A stretch of DNA of 64,000 bases from Chryseomicrobium palamuruense (GCF_042649045.1 NZ_JBHSEF010000021.1:62001-126000), one strand, 5' to 3'. Shown: positions 43,145 to 51,309, counted from the first letter of the stretch. Made by a program: numbers and translations. Notes: a model not told the origin generated them from the letters alone.

Positions 43145-44209
43145 ATGTTTTTAGCTTGGAATGAAATAAAGAAAAATAAACTACGATTCGCGCTCGTTGT
43201 TGGCGTATTGTTTTTAGTTGCGTATCTGGTCTTTTTCCTCACAGGTCTTGCAAACGGACTAGCCAACTTAAATAGAGAAGCCGTCGATAAGTGGGACGGG
43301 GATGGCATTCTGCTGACAGAAGACTCCGACCAGAGCTTACCGCAATCCTTTATGACGGTACAGGAAGCGGATTCACTTGATGCGGAAACCGCTGTACTTG
43401 GTCAACTGAACACCATCGTCACAAGCGGTGACCTCAAACAAGGTGTTGCAATCTTTGGAATCCGAGAAGAAGAGTTCATTACCCCTGACGTGTCAGAAGG
43501 TGAGTTGTTCGCAACAGAAAATGAAGTGGTCGCTGCTGACTACTTACAAGAAGAAGGATTTGAAATTGGTGACACATTGACCCTCTCTTCTTCTGATGAA
43601 GAATTGACGATTGTTGGATTTACAGAAGACGCACGATTTAACGCGGCACCCGTGCTATATGCGACATTAGAAACGTTTCAGAAAGTACGCTTCGGGGAAG
43701 CTGCGGAACAGAATGCAGACCAAGTGAACGGCATCGTGATTCGCTCGGATGATTTGGCTGCCCTTGATGCTGGTAGTGACTTCGCCATTGTGGATACTGA
43801 AACATTCATAGAAAATCTTCCAGGTTATACAGAACAAAGTTTAACACTGAACTTCATGATTTATTTCTTATTTATCATCTCTGCAACGATTGTTGCGATT
43901 TTCTTATATGTCTTGACTGTACAGAAAATAAACATGTTCGGCGTAATGAAAGCACAAGGGATTTCAAACGGCTATCTAGCGCGCTCCGTCGTAGCTCAGA
44001 CCTTCATACTCGCAGCTGTCGGTGTGACTCTTGGCTACGTCTTAACAATTGTTACGGGTCTATTCTTACCAAATGCCGTACCCGTCCAATTTGATTTAGT
44101 GGCGATGGCGATATACGGCGTCGTACTTATTGCCGTTGCGATTCTTGGTGCCATTTTCTCTGTCTGGACCATTGTAAAAATCGACCCATTAAAAGCGATA
44201 GGAGCGTGA
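43145..44209 (+). CDS. FtsX-type ABC permease, HrtB-like
   Basis: A 354-residue MacB/FtsX-type permease: one N-terminal helix (residues about 18-38), a large extracytoplasmic domain (to about 230) and three C-terminal helices. A single unit with four helices and about 350 residues fits HrtB, the permease of heme efflux in Gram-positive bacteria, as does the very HrtA-like ATPase that follows. AAGGAGG precedes the start. It ends in a TGATG overlap with the ATPase gene. Heme or porphyrin as substrate is inferred from similarity and from the nearby HmoB. A lipoprotein or peptide exporter is an alternative. Confidence 0.75.
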   Translation: MFLAWNEIKKNKLRFALVVGVLFLVAYLVFFLTGLANGLANLNREAVDKWDGDGILLTEDSDQSLPQSFMTVQEADSLDAETAVLGQLNTIVTSGDLKQGVAIFGIREEEFITPDVSEGELFATENEVVAADYLQEEGFEIGDTLTLSSSDEELTIVGFTEDARFNAAPVLYATLETFQKVRFGEAAEQNADQVNGIVIRSDDLAALDAGSDFAIVDTETFIENLPGYTEQSLTLNFMIYFLFIISATIVAIFLYVLTVQKINMFGVMKAQGISNGYLARSVVAQTFILAAVGVTLGYVLTIVTGLFLPNAVPVQFDLVAMAIYGVVLIAVAILGAIFSVWTIVKIDPLKAIGA

Positions 44210-44913
44210 TGAATGTGGCTATTCTTGAACTGAAAGGTGCCAATAAAACATTTGGTAGCGGACGTACGAAAGTGGAAGCATTGAAAACAACAGACTTCTC
44301 AGCAGAAGCCGGGGAAATGATTGCGATCATAGGGCCTTCCGGGTCCGGAAAAAGTACGTTTTTAACTATTGCCGGAGGTCTTCAGACACCAACGGAGGGA
44401 GACGTAATTATTAATGGGACCTCACTTGCGAAGTTAAATGAAAAAAAGCTGTCTAAAGTACGTTTGAACGAAATTGGCTTTATTCTACAAGCGTCCAACT
44501 TGGTACCCTTCTTAACCGTCGACAACCAAATGAAATTACTGAAGAAAGTAAAAAAAGATACATTAGATGATCAAAAGCTTCAGGAGCTTTACAGTGACCT
44601 GGGTATTGAAGAATTGAAAAACAAATATCCTTCCGATCTGTCCGGAGGGGAGCGCCAACGTGTGGCGATTGCGAAAGCATTGTATACGAACCCTTCCATC
44701 CTCCTCGCGGATGAGCCGACTGCTTCACTCGATTCGGACCGTGCTTACGAAGTGATGGATTTATTGAAAAAAGAAACAAAGGCAAAGAAGACGACCACTC
44801 TTGTTGTCACCCACGACACGCGTCTCATCGACTACTGTGACCGTGTCTTCAAAATGACAGATGGCGTATTAAAAGAAGAATCCAAAGAACAAGCGGTTGC
44901 TGCCCATGACTAA
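44209..44913 (+). CDS. ABC ATPase, HrtA-like
   Basis: A 234-residue MacB-family ATPase. It has Walker A GPSGSGKST, signature LSGGERQRVAIAKAL, Walker B ILLADEPTASLD and VTHDTRLIDYCDRV. The stretch IGFILQASNLVPFLTV and the wording around ADEPTASLDSDRA closely resemble staphylococcal HrtA as I remember it. ATG 44209 overlaps the permease stop by one base, with AGGAG upstream. It probably powers the HrtB-like permease, pushing a substrate out of the membrane, and it overlaps the photolyase start by 8 bp. Confidence 0.82.
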   Translation: MNVAILELKGANKTFGSGRTKVEALKTTDFSAEAGEMIAIIGPSGSGKSTFLTIAGGLQTPTEGDVIINGTSLAKLNEKKLSKVRLNEIGFILQASNLVPFLTVDNQMKLLKKVKKDTLDDQKLQELYSDLGIEELKNKYPSDLSGGERQRVAIAKALYTNPSILLADEPTASLDSDRAYEVMDLLKKETKAKKTTTLVVTHDTRLIDYCDRVFKMTDGVLKEESKEQAVAAHD

Positions 44914-46210
44914 ACGTACTCTTGTCTGGTTCCGTCGAGACCTGCGTCTGCACGATCATCTGGCGCTTGCTAAAGCCCTTGAACAAGGACCCGTGGCCGC
45001 TATCTTTACCGTTTCAGATGACATGCGTAAGCGCGAGGCTTCCTGTTGGTGGTTGCACCACTCGTTGTTCTCTCTGCAGAAAGCCCTTCATGAACAAGGG
45101 GTCACTTTGTTGTTGTCAGATGAAAATCCTACGTCTGTCCTACCTAAACTCGTGAAGACTTATTTAATCAACCAGGTGGTTTGGAACGACAGCTATACAA
45201 CGGATGAGCGTAAAGAAGAAGTGGCGCTAAAGAAGGTACTCGAAGAAGCTGGCATTTCGTATGAAGCTTGTTACGGTGACGTCTTGTTTCCTCAACATGA
45301 ACTGACAAAAGACAACGGGGACCCCTACAGCATCTTTACGCCTTTTTATAAACGGTCGCAAAAAGAGACTGTAAAACGTCCAGTAGCTCTTCAGGAAGAT
45401 TGGCAAAGCATTCAAGTAGACGCATTGAAATCGCTCGACGAGTTGAAGCTTCTCCCTGAGAGAGACTGGTACAAAAAGTTTGAAGCGTACTGGACACCTG
45501 GTGAACAGGCCGGTATCGAGCAGTTCAAACAATTTGCTGATGATGATATCGCTGATTACAAAAAGATGCGAGACTTTCCGGATGCAGACGGAACTTCTCG
45601 GATCTCTCCCTACTTGACCTGGGGAAATCTTAGTGTGCGAGCCGTCTATTATGCTGCCAGTCGACGGGAGCATGCGGAACCGTATCTTCGTCAACTGGTA
45701 TGGCGAGAGTTTGCCCGTAGACAGCTGATGCAACACCCGACACTCGAGACAAAGCCGCTCCGAACCGAGTTCAACGAATTCCCTTGGCGCGATAGCCAAA
45801 GTGATTTCGACAAATGGAAACGTGGAGAGACCGGGTATCCCCTAGTCGATGCAGGCATGAAACAACTGTGGGAGACAGGTTGGATGCACAATCGTGTGCG
45901 AATGGTCGCCGCTTCCTTCCTAACAAAACACCTACTCTTACCATGGCAATGGGGAGCTGATTGGTTCAAAGAGACCCTTGTCGATTATGACGAAGCGAAT
46001 AATGCAATGGGCTGGCAATGGGTGGCGGGAACAGGAATCGATTCCGCTCCTTACTTCCGGATATTTAACCCGGAAACCCAACTTGAGAAATTTGATTCGA
46101 ATGGAGAATATGTCCACGAATTTACCAAGGACCAAGATGTCGCGCCAATCGTGGACCATAAAGAAGCTCGCGCTCGCGCATTAGCAGCTTACGAGCGTAT
46201 TAAAAAATAA
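44906..46210 (+). CDS. phr: Deoxyribodipyrimidine photolyase
   Basis: A 434-residue class I DNA photolyase, which uses blue light and FADH to split cyclobutane pyrimidine dimers. The N-terminal antenna domain starts LVWFRRDLRLHDH. The FAD-binding helical domain has SPYLTWGNLS, the RQLVWREF segment, GYPLVDAGMKQL, TGWMHNRVRM and the late NAMGWQWVAGTGIDSAPYFR. It is a little shorter than the usual 450-480 residues. It overlaps the ATPase gene by 8 bp and so is the last gene of the operon under the divergent CarH-like regulator. No 6-4-type features stand out. Confidence 0.94.
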   Translation: MTKRTLVWFRRDLRLHDHLALAKALEQGPVAAIFTVSDDMRKREASCWWLHHSLFSLQKALHEQGVTLLLSDENPTSVLPKLVKTYLINQVVWNDSYTTDERKEEVALKKVLEEAGISYEACYGDVLFPQHELTKDNGDPYSIFTPFYKRSQKETVKRPVALQEDWQSIQVDALKSLDELKLLPERDWYKKFEAYWTPGEQAGIEQFKQFADDDIADYKKMRDFPDADGTSRISPYLTWGNLSVRAVYYAASRREHAEPYLRQLVWREFARRQLMQHPTLETKPLRTEFNEFPWRDSQSDFDKWKRGETGYPLVDAGMKQLWETGWMHNRVRMVAASFLTKHLLLPWQWGADWFKETLVDYDEANNAMGWQWVAGTGIDSAPYFRIFNPETQLEKFDSNGEYVHEFTKDQDVAPIVDHKEARARALAAYERIKK

Positions 46211-46295
46211 GAACAATTGTCTGTCCCTCGCGTACACACTACTCACATCTGCTATACTAAAGTAGTATCTGACATCTAGATAGGAGTGACGCAAC

Positions 46296-47471
46296 GTGCA
46301 ATTTCAACAAGCGAAGCGTATGGAACGCTTTCCAACATCTATTTTCGGTGAACTAAAAAAAGCCGCCGCCACGCGGATAGCAAATGGACTCCCTGTCTAT
46401 AATTTGAGCTTAGGTAGTCCTGACCTGCCACCAGCTGATGCGGTGCGCAAAACCCTATCTGACAAAAGTGCCGGGGCCGCTTACTATGGCTATACACTGA
46501 CAGGCACCGAGCGTTTCTATGAAGCGGTCGCTGGCTATTACAAAAACAGGATGGGTGTCACACTCGACCCTGCAAAAGAGATCGTCCAGACTATGGGTTC
46601 TCAAGAAGGACTGGTCCACCTCCCTCTCGCATTCTGTGATGAAGGCGACATCGTGATCACGACCAATCCGGCGTATGTTGCGTATGATGCTGGGATCCAT
46701 TTAGCCTGTGCAGAACCATATTATTTATCTTTAGATGAAACTAACCGATTCTTACCCGATATTGCTAGTATTCCGGAAGATATCGCAGAGCGCGCCAAAC
46801 TGATGATCTTGAATTTACCAGGAAATCCGGTGCCTGCTTTACCCGACGCCGCATTTTTTGAACAAGTTGTGGCGTTTGCGAAGAAATATAATGTCATCGT
46901 ACTACACGATGCGGCTTACGCTGAATTCTATTTTGACAATAGTGGACCGAAAAGTTTTCTTGCCACGCCTGGTGCGATGGACGTAGGGATTGAAATCAAC
47001 TCCTTATCGAAAACCTTCAGTCTTGCTGGTGCTCGCATTGCGTACATTGCCGGGAATGCAGAACTCGTTGGCATCATGAAAAGTTTAAAATCTCATCTCG
47101 ATTACGGCATTTTTGAACCAATTCAAGAAGCAGCCATCACTGCCCTTTCTATGGCGGACGAGTTGACGGACGAGTTGCGAAAGGTGTTTTCTGAACGCCA
47201 CCAAGTTCTCCGCCAAGGACTCGAGGACCTCGGCTGGAAAGTCGCTCCGTCAAACGGTGGCATGTTTATTTGGGCCGCGTACCCGTTCCCAATGAAAGAC
47301 ATGGAATTCGTGTTTCATGTGCTGCGCCACACAGGCGTCGTCATGGTACCTGGCTCTGTGTTTGGAACAGAAGGTGAAGGTTTTGCGCGCATTGCTCTTG
47401 TACAAGATACCGAACGATTAAAAGAAGCTCTTGAAGCTTTAAAAAATCTGCAGCCCATGGAAGTGGGATAA
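46296..47471 (+). CDS. Class I/II PLP aminotransferase
   Basis: A 391-residue fold-type I aminotransferase. It has the Schiff-base lysine in SLSKTFSLAGARIAY and GSQEGLVHLPLAFCDEGD. The usual NxPxNPTG loop reads NLPGNPVPA, keeping the key Asn-Pro. The conserved arginine near the C-terminus is in FARIAL. It resembles the LL-diaminopimelate/aspartate aminotransferase-like group. The GTG start lies behind TAGGAGTG, and a TATACT -10 box stands at 46253, so it probably has its own promoter. It is followed 10 bp later by the HmoB gene. Substrate is unknown. Confidence 0.88.
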   Translation: MQFQQAKRMERFPTSIFGELKKAAATRIANGLPVYNLSLGSPDLPPADAVRKTLSDKSAGAAYYGYTLTGTERFYEAVAGYYKNRMGVTLDPAKEIVQTMGSQEGLVHLPLAFCDEGDIVITTNPAYVAYDAGIHLACAEPYYLSLDETNRFLPDIASIPEDIAERAKLMILNLPGNPVPALPDAAFFEQVVAFAKKYNVIVLHDAAYAEFYFDNSGPKSFLATPGAMDVGIEINSLSKTFSLAGARIAYIAGNAELVGIMKSLKSHLDYGIFEPIQEAAITALSMADELTDELRKVFSERHQVLRQGLEDLGWKVAPSNGGMFIWAAYPFPMKDMEFVFHVLRHTGVVMVPGSVFGTEGEGFARIALVQDTERLKEALEALKNLQPMEVG

Positions 47472-47481
47472 GGAGGATACC

Positions 47482-47943
47482 ATGTACATTTATTTAACCG
47501 ATGAACCACAAGTAAATTCCTTTACACTCGAAGGCGAAACGACACGTCACTTAGGCGAATACGAAACCTTACAAGAGCTCGCTGGACATAGCTATGAAGT
47601 CATCGATGCATCTGGTGAAATTGAGACACGAGGATTTTTTGTACTGAACAATATTCCTGTGACCGACGAAGGGCGTCCGGTCTTTGAACAACGCTTCATG
47701 AACCGCGCTCGTGCTATTGAGGACGAACCCGGATTTGTAGCCATTCGTGTCATGCGTCCGATGAACTCCGATACGTATGTCATCTTGACTCAGTGGGAAA
47801 AAGAAGAGAACTTCAAAGACTGGCAAACATCGCAAGCCTATTCCAAAGCCCATGCAAAACGCGGGACAGACGAAGGCATAGACAAACGCCCATCTATCTT
47901 CTCAAGACCTAGCTTTGTGACCACCTACGAAATCTCAAAATAA
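47482..47943 (+). CDS. hmoB: Heme-degrading monooxygenase HmoB-like
   Basis: A 153-residue protein with a short N-terminal domain (residues 1-50) and a C-terminal ABM-fold monooxygenase domain, as in Bacillus HmoB (YhgC). The residues matching the IsdG catalytic set are present: Asn57 (FVLNNIPV), Trp114 (FKDWQTS) and His124 (SKAHAKR). It opens the heme ring to free iron in the cytoplasm. It follows the aminotransferase with AAGGAGG and a 10-bp gap. It lies near the HrtAB-like exporter, suggesting a local heme theme. Confidence 0.88.
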   Translation: MYIYLTDEPQVNSFTLEGETTRHLGEYETLQELAGHSYEVIDASGEIETRGFFVLNNIPVTDEGRPVFEQRFMNRARAIEDEPGFVAIRVMRPMNSDTYVILTQWEKEENFKDWQTSQAYSKAHAKRGTDEGIDKRPSIFSRPSFVTTYEISK

Positions 47944-47950
47944 CGACGAA

Positions 47951-47987
47951 AGCTCGTGACCCTCTCTTGGGCCACGAGCATCTTTTT
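47951..47987. terminator. Intrinsic terminator
   Basis: AGCTCGTGaCCC and GGGcCACGAGC arms with TCTTTTT, between hmoB and the converging mhqO; it overlaps the mhqO stop. Confidence 0.88.
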
Positions 47988-48969
47988 ATTCGTATTCTTT
48001 TTGAATATCTTTTGTGCTGCGTATGGTGTCAATCGGACGAACGAGCTTTTCAATCTGTTCGCGACGCCCTTCAAGTTTTGGCGGAAGCGCAAGCTTCTCA
48101 CCCAGTGTCTCATACGGCTCATCATCCATAAATCCAGGGCCGTCTGTCGCAAACTCAAAGAGGAGCGGCGGCGCAATACGCGCATAGAGTGACTCAAAGT
48201 AGAACCGGTCGACGTACCCGGAAGACGGGATACCGATTTGATTCAACCGGTTGATCCAGAAGTTCAGGGCATCCGTATCTTCTACGCGGAACGCCACGTG
48301 GTGAACCGTTCCAAATCCTTGGCGTCCTGGTGGCAGAATCACATTCTTTTCGATGATGACGGCTGCCCCGTTGCCTCCTTCACCAACTTCCATCCACGTC
48401 AAGTCGCCTTTAGTTGCTACTTCGCGGAAGCCAAGTACTTTATCCAACATCTCTTTTAAGAAGTCCACGCGGTCATAGCGGATCACAATCGGTCCAAGAC
48501 CTGTAATCGCAAATTCCACTGGAATCGGTCCGTTCTGCCAAGGCGTACCCGAAGCAACCCCTTTATTATTTTCATCGGAAATGAGCTGGTAGCGCTGGTC
48601 ATCAAAGTCTGAGAACTTCACGACTTTGCGGCCAAAGAGCTCTTCAACCCCTTGATTTTTCACTTTCAAACGATCGAAACGTTTCACCCAATACTCAAGA
48701 GCTGCATCTGTCGGAACGCGGAACGACGTGCGGTAGATTTCATTGGTCCCGTGCGAACCTTTTTGAATGCCAGGAAAATCGAAGAATGTCATATCGGTCC
48801 CTGCACTTCCACGGTCGTCTGCGAAAAATAAATGATAGGTCTGGATATCATCTTGGTTGACCGTTTTCTTCACAAGACGCATACCTAATACATACGTGAA
48901 AAATTCATAGTTTTTTTCTGCACTGCTTGTGATTGCAGTGACATGGTGAATTCCTTTTAATTCGTTCAT
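47986..48969 (-). CDS. mhqO: Ring-cleaving dioxygenase of the MhqO family
   Basis: A 327-residue protein of two paired VOC modules. Each module starts with a metal-ligand histidine (IHHVTAITSSAEKNYEF and VHHVAFRVED), and glutamate ligands lie at the module ends. MhqO-type enzymes open hydroquinone or catechol-like rings and protect against quinone stress. The promoter carries an MhqR-type palindrome, which supports the assignment. GGAGG precedes the start. No mhqR, azoreductase or hydrolase partner is adjacent. Confidence 0.9.
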   Translation of the reverse strand: MNELKGIHHVTAITSSAEKNYEFFTYVLGMRLVKKTVNQDDIQTYHLFFADDRGSAGTDMTFFDFPGIQKGSHGTNEIYRTSFRVPTDAALEYWVKRFDRLKVKNQGVEELFGRKVVKFSDFDDQRYQLISDENNKGVASGTPWQNGPIPVEFAITGLGPIVIRYDRVDFLKEMLDKVLGFREVATKGDLTWMEVGEGGNGAAVIIEKNVILPPGRQGFGTVHHVAFRVEDTDALNFWINRLNQIGIPSSGYVDRFYFESLYARIAPPLLFEFATDGPGFMDDEPYETLGEKLALPPKLEGRREQIEKLVRPIDTIRSTKDIQKEYE

Positions 48970-49000
48970 GTGTCGTGCCTCCTTTTGATCTTGTACTTTG

Positions 49001-49033
49001 AGTATAGCGGATTATTATCTCGAATTCAAGATA
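49001..49033 (-). promoter_or_regulatory. mhqO promoter with MhqR-type operator
   Basis: On the minus strand TTGAAT and TATACT are 17 bp apart. TATCTCGAATTCAAGATA (49016-49033) is an 18-bp palindrome with one mismatched pair over the -35, and agrees with the remembered MhqR box of Bacillus subtilis. Confidence 0.82.
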
Positions 49034-49047
49034 TTTGTTTTGACACG

Positions 49048-49354
49048 GTCGGACCGACGGTACGTGGGACGGTCGTTCCTACTCGGCGACCCTCGGTCCG
49101 ACCGTGTCGGCGTCCTACCCGCGGTCCTACTCGGCGACCCTGGGTCCGACCGTGTCGCCGTCCTACCCGCGTTCCTACTCGGTGACCCTGGGTCCGACCG
49201 TGTCGGCGTCCTACCCGCGTTCCTACTCGGCGACCCTGGGTCGGACCGTGTCGGTGTCCTACCCGCGTTCCTACTCGGTGACCCTGGGTCCGACCGTGTC
49301 GGCGTCCTACCCGCGTTCCTACCCGGCGACCCTGGGTCCGACCGTGTCGCCGTC
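49048..49354. repeat. GC-rich 48-bp tandem repeat (minisatellite)
   Basis: The motif GTCCGACCGTGTCG recurs at 49096, 49144, 49192, 49240 (one change), 49288 and 49336, exactly 48 bp apart. A degenerate copy starts at 49048 and the last copy is partial. Each unit holds a CCGAC-CGT-GTCGG hairpin. The array is far richer in G and C than the surrounding genes. Every copy keeps a multiple of three, so several frames stay open (16-residue repeats on both strands), but no frame has a good ribosome site. It fills the mhqO to acetyltransferase gap. Confidence 0.95.
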
Positions 49355-49368
49355 ACGGTCGTCACATC

Positions 49369-49399
49369 AAAAACCCGCCCTGCAGACGCAGGACGGGCA
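49369..49399 (-). terminator. Intrinsic terminator of the acetyltransferase pseudogene
   Basis: CCCGCCCTGC and GCAGGACGGG arms. On the minus strand the hairpin is followed by TTTTTGATG. Confidence 0.82.
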
Positions 49400-49406
49400 A
49401 CTTTAG

Positions 49407-49976
49407 TTAGTCTTTTAAAATGGAATCGCGGGTATCTGTAAGGTATGTTAAGACTTTGTTGGTCGGGTCATATGATTCACCGTAAAACTCTTCGTCTTTA
49501 TATGTGTGAATGTTTTCATATGTCCATTTCATCGCTTCGTAGACGTCTTTCTCGTCTCGAGGCTTTGGCGTCCAGTAAAGAATCTCGAGAACTGTGTTTT
49601 CGCCAGTTGCTAATGAACGACGGTTGTACCCGATTTGTGTGGCGTGGACAAAGCCTTCACGCTTGTAAAAGCGAAGACGCTTTTCCGTGTCTGTATCTTC
49701 ATAATTAACGGGTTCCACTTCAAGTAAAATCGTTTTGCCTGTGTCTTTTAACTTTTGTAACAACTTGCGACCGAGCCCTTCTCCGCGTGCTTATGTTGAA
49801 ACAAAAAGGTAGTCAACGAATATAAAATCTTCAAATTCCACATACATTAATACGTGGTTTGGTCCTTCGTCTTTACGATACACTTTATCTTTTTCTTTGA
49901 GCAATGTTTCCATATGCTCACGTGACTTCATTTCTTCTACTGGGAAATATTGATTTAACTTTGTATACCAATTCAT
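49407..49976 (-). pseudogene. YjbC-like GNAT acetyltransferase interrupted by an in-frame stop
   Basis: One reading frame of 189 codons encodes a YjbC-like acetyltransferase, starting MNWYTKLNQYFPVEEMKS. It is broken by a TAA at 49791-49793, just after IFVDYLFVST and just before ARGEGLGRKLLQKL, the acetyl-CoA-binding loop. The reading frame is identical on both sides, so a single base change (for example from a lysine AAA) explains it. The rest, including NYEDTDTEKRLRFYKREGF and RRSLATGE, is well conserved. The upstream fragment alone would lack the cofactor site. A sequencing error is possible. Confidence 0.88.
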
Positions 49977-50125
49977 GATTTATTAACTCCTTCGAATGAT
50001 TCATTGCCGGGAGATTTTTGTTTTTTACCTAATGCAGTTGAGGAAAAATCAGGCTAGATAAAAAATCCTCACCATTAATACTTCCCCTATTTACGTTATA
50101 CTTAAACATAAAAGGGGGATTTTTT

Positions 50126-50920
50126 GTGGAATTCATGTTTACGGACCATTTGAATAGGGAAATGAATGTACCCAAGTTTCCCCAGCGAATCGTTTCGATT
50201 TGTCCAGCCATTACTGAAACCTTGCATGCGTTAGGAGCAGGAAGTGCAGTTGTCGGTCGAACGAAATACTGCATTTTTCCGGAAAAAGAAGTCGAAAAAA
50301 TTTCTGTCGTAGGTGGAACGAAGGATGCAGATCCGGAAAAGGTGCGTGCTCTCTCCCCCGACTTGATCTTAGCGGAAAAAGAAGAGAATACGAAAGAAAA
50401 TGTGGAAACGCTTGAACAAATCGCCCCAGTAGCTGTACTAGAAGTTCAAACTGTGTCAGATTCCTACCGGCTCATTCGAGATGTAGGAAGATTGATTGGG
50501 CGTGTGGAAGCTGCTGAAGCATTGGTGAACGAAATTCAACAGGCTTGGAACGCATTGCCACAGGTAGTTGGGCAACGAGCTGTTTATATGATGTGGCGGA
50601 AGCCATATATGGTCGTTGGGGATACCACGTATATTCAGTCCGTAATGGATCACTTGGGAATAGAAAATACCGCGAAACATTTAGAAGGCCGTTACCCCGC
50701 TATCACTCCTGAACTGCTCAAAGAACTCGACCCTGATGTTGTGTTGTTAAGTAGTGAACCATTTCCTTTTTCAGAGAAACACCAACGGGAACTTGCCGAA
50801 TTTCTACCAGATACGCCAAGCATTTTGGTAGAGGGTGAGATGTTTTGGTACGGCTCGAAGATGAAAGACGCGGCAGCTTATCTTTCAAAACTAGCTGTCC
50901 AAATGAAACAATTTGAATAG
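50126..50920 (+). CDS. BtuF-like substrate-binding-fold protein without signal peptide
   Basis: A 264-residue protein of the vitamin B12/iron-siderophore binding fold: RIVSICPAITETLHALGAG, VGGTKDADPEKVRALSPDLI, and a second lobe with ITPELLKELDPDVVLLSSEP. The N-terminus (MEFMFTDHLNREMNVPKF) shows no signal sequence and no lipobox, so it should stay in the cytoplasm. No ABC permease or ATPase is beside it. GTG 50126 follows AAGGGGGA. Signal-less relatives exist in many bacteria without a clear role. The ligand is unknown; cobalamin or a corrinoid is a guess. Confidence 0.78.
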   Translation: MEFMFTDHLNREMNVPKFPQRIVSICPAITETLHALGAGSAVVGRTKYCIFPEKEVEKISVVGGTKDADPEKVRALSPDLILAEKEENTKENVETLEQIAPVAVLEVQTVSDSYRLIRDVGRLIGRVEAAEALVNEIQQAWNALPQVVGQRAVYMMWRKPYMVVGDTTYIQSVMDHLGIENTAKHLEGRYPAITPELLKELDPDVVLLSSEPFPFSEKHQRELAEFLPDTPSILVEGEMFWYGSKMKDAAAYLSKLAVQMKQFE

Positions 50921-50949
50921 TTGACATTCTATTTCATACGCGATAAGAT
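50921..50949 (+). promoter_or_regulatory. trp operon promoter
   Basis: TTGACA at 50921 and TAAGAT at 50944 with a 17-bp spacer, directly after the preceding stop and before the T-box leader. Confidence 0.85.
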
Positions 50950-50955
50950 AAATGA

Positions 50956-51277
50956 AACTTTTTGTTCGGATTGGGTAGAAGATGCCGGAGAGCCGCCATC
51001 GCCCGTTAGACCGAGTGTGAGTTGAGTAGAGAAGAGCATGAGCAGAGCTGAGAAATCCTCGACAAAGATGAGTACACAGTGTGTGATGTATAGAGAGCCG
51101 GCGGTAGGTGCAAGCCGGTCATGACAGCTGATGGAATGGACTTTGGAGTGTCTCCTGAAAAGGGAGAACGGATCATCCCCGTTAACGGATGTGGAGAGAG
51201 TCGGTTGACTCTAAACCAGAGGTGGTACCGCGACCCGTCGCCCTCTGCAGGATTTTTCCTGTGGAGGGCTTTTTTTC
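50956..51277 (+). ncRNA. T-box leader (tRNA-Trp sensing) of the trp operon
   Basis: The T-box sequence AGAGGTGGTACCGCG is at 51218-51232. Upstream stem I elements include AGATGAGTAC, the AGAGAGCCGGCGGTAGGTGCAA region and GAATGGACTTTGGAG, in which TGG at 51137-51139 is the probable specifier codon for tryptophan. A terminator with CCCTCTGCAGGA and TCCTGTGGAGGG arms plus a T run ends the leader (51241-51277). Uncharged tRNA-Trp would favour the antiterminator and so turn on trpEGDCFBA. The leader fills most of the 389-bp gap. Confidence 0.94.
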
Positions 51278-51309
51278 ATGCTCTGCTCCTGAATGAGAGG
51301 AGTTTATAT

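Noticed and set aside
49048..49354. CRISPR array
   Set aside because: The 48-bp units are contiguous, with no unique spacers between them, and no cas genes are near.
48998..49441. Open frames of 100-147 codons on both strands across the 48-bp repeats
   Set aside because: They arise because the period is a multiple of three in GC-rich DNA. Starts lack ribosome sites and no frame resembles a known protein.
51121..51309. N-terminal extension of trpE through the leader
   Set aside because: The open frame crosses the T-box and terminator. The ATG at 51310 has its own ribosome site and fits TrpE length.
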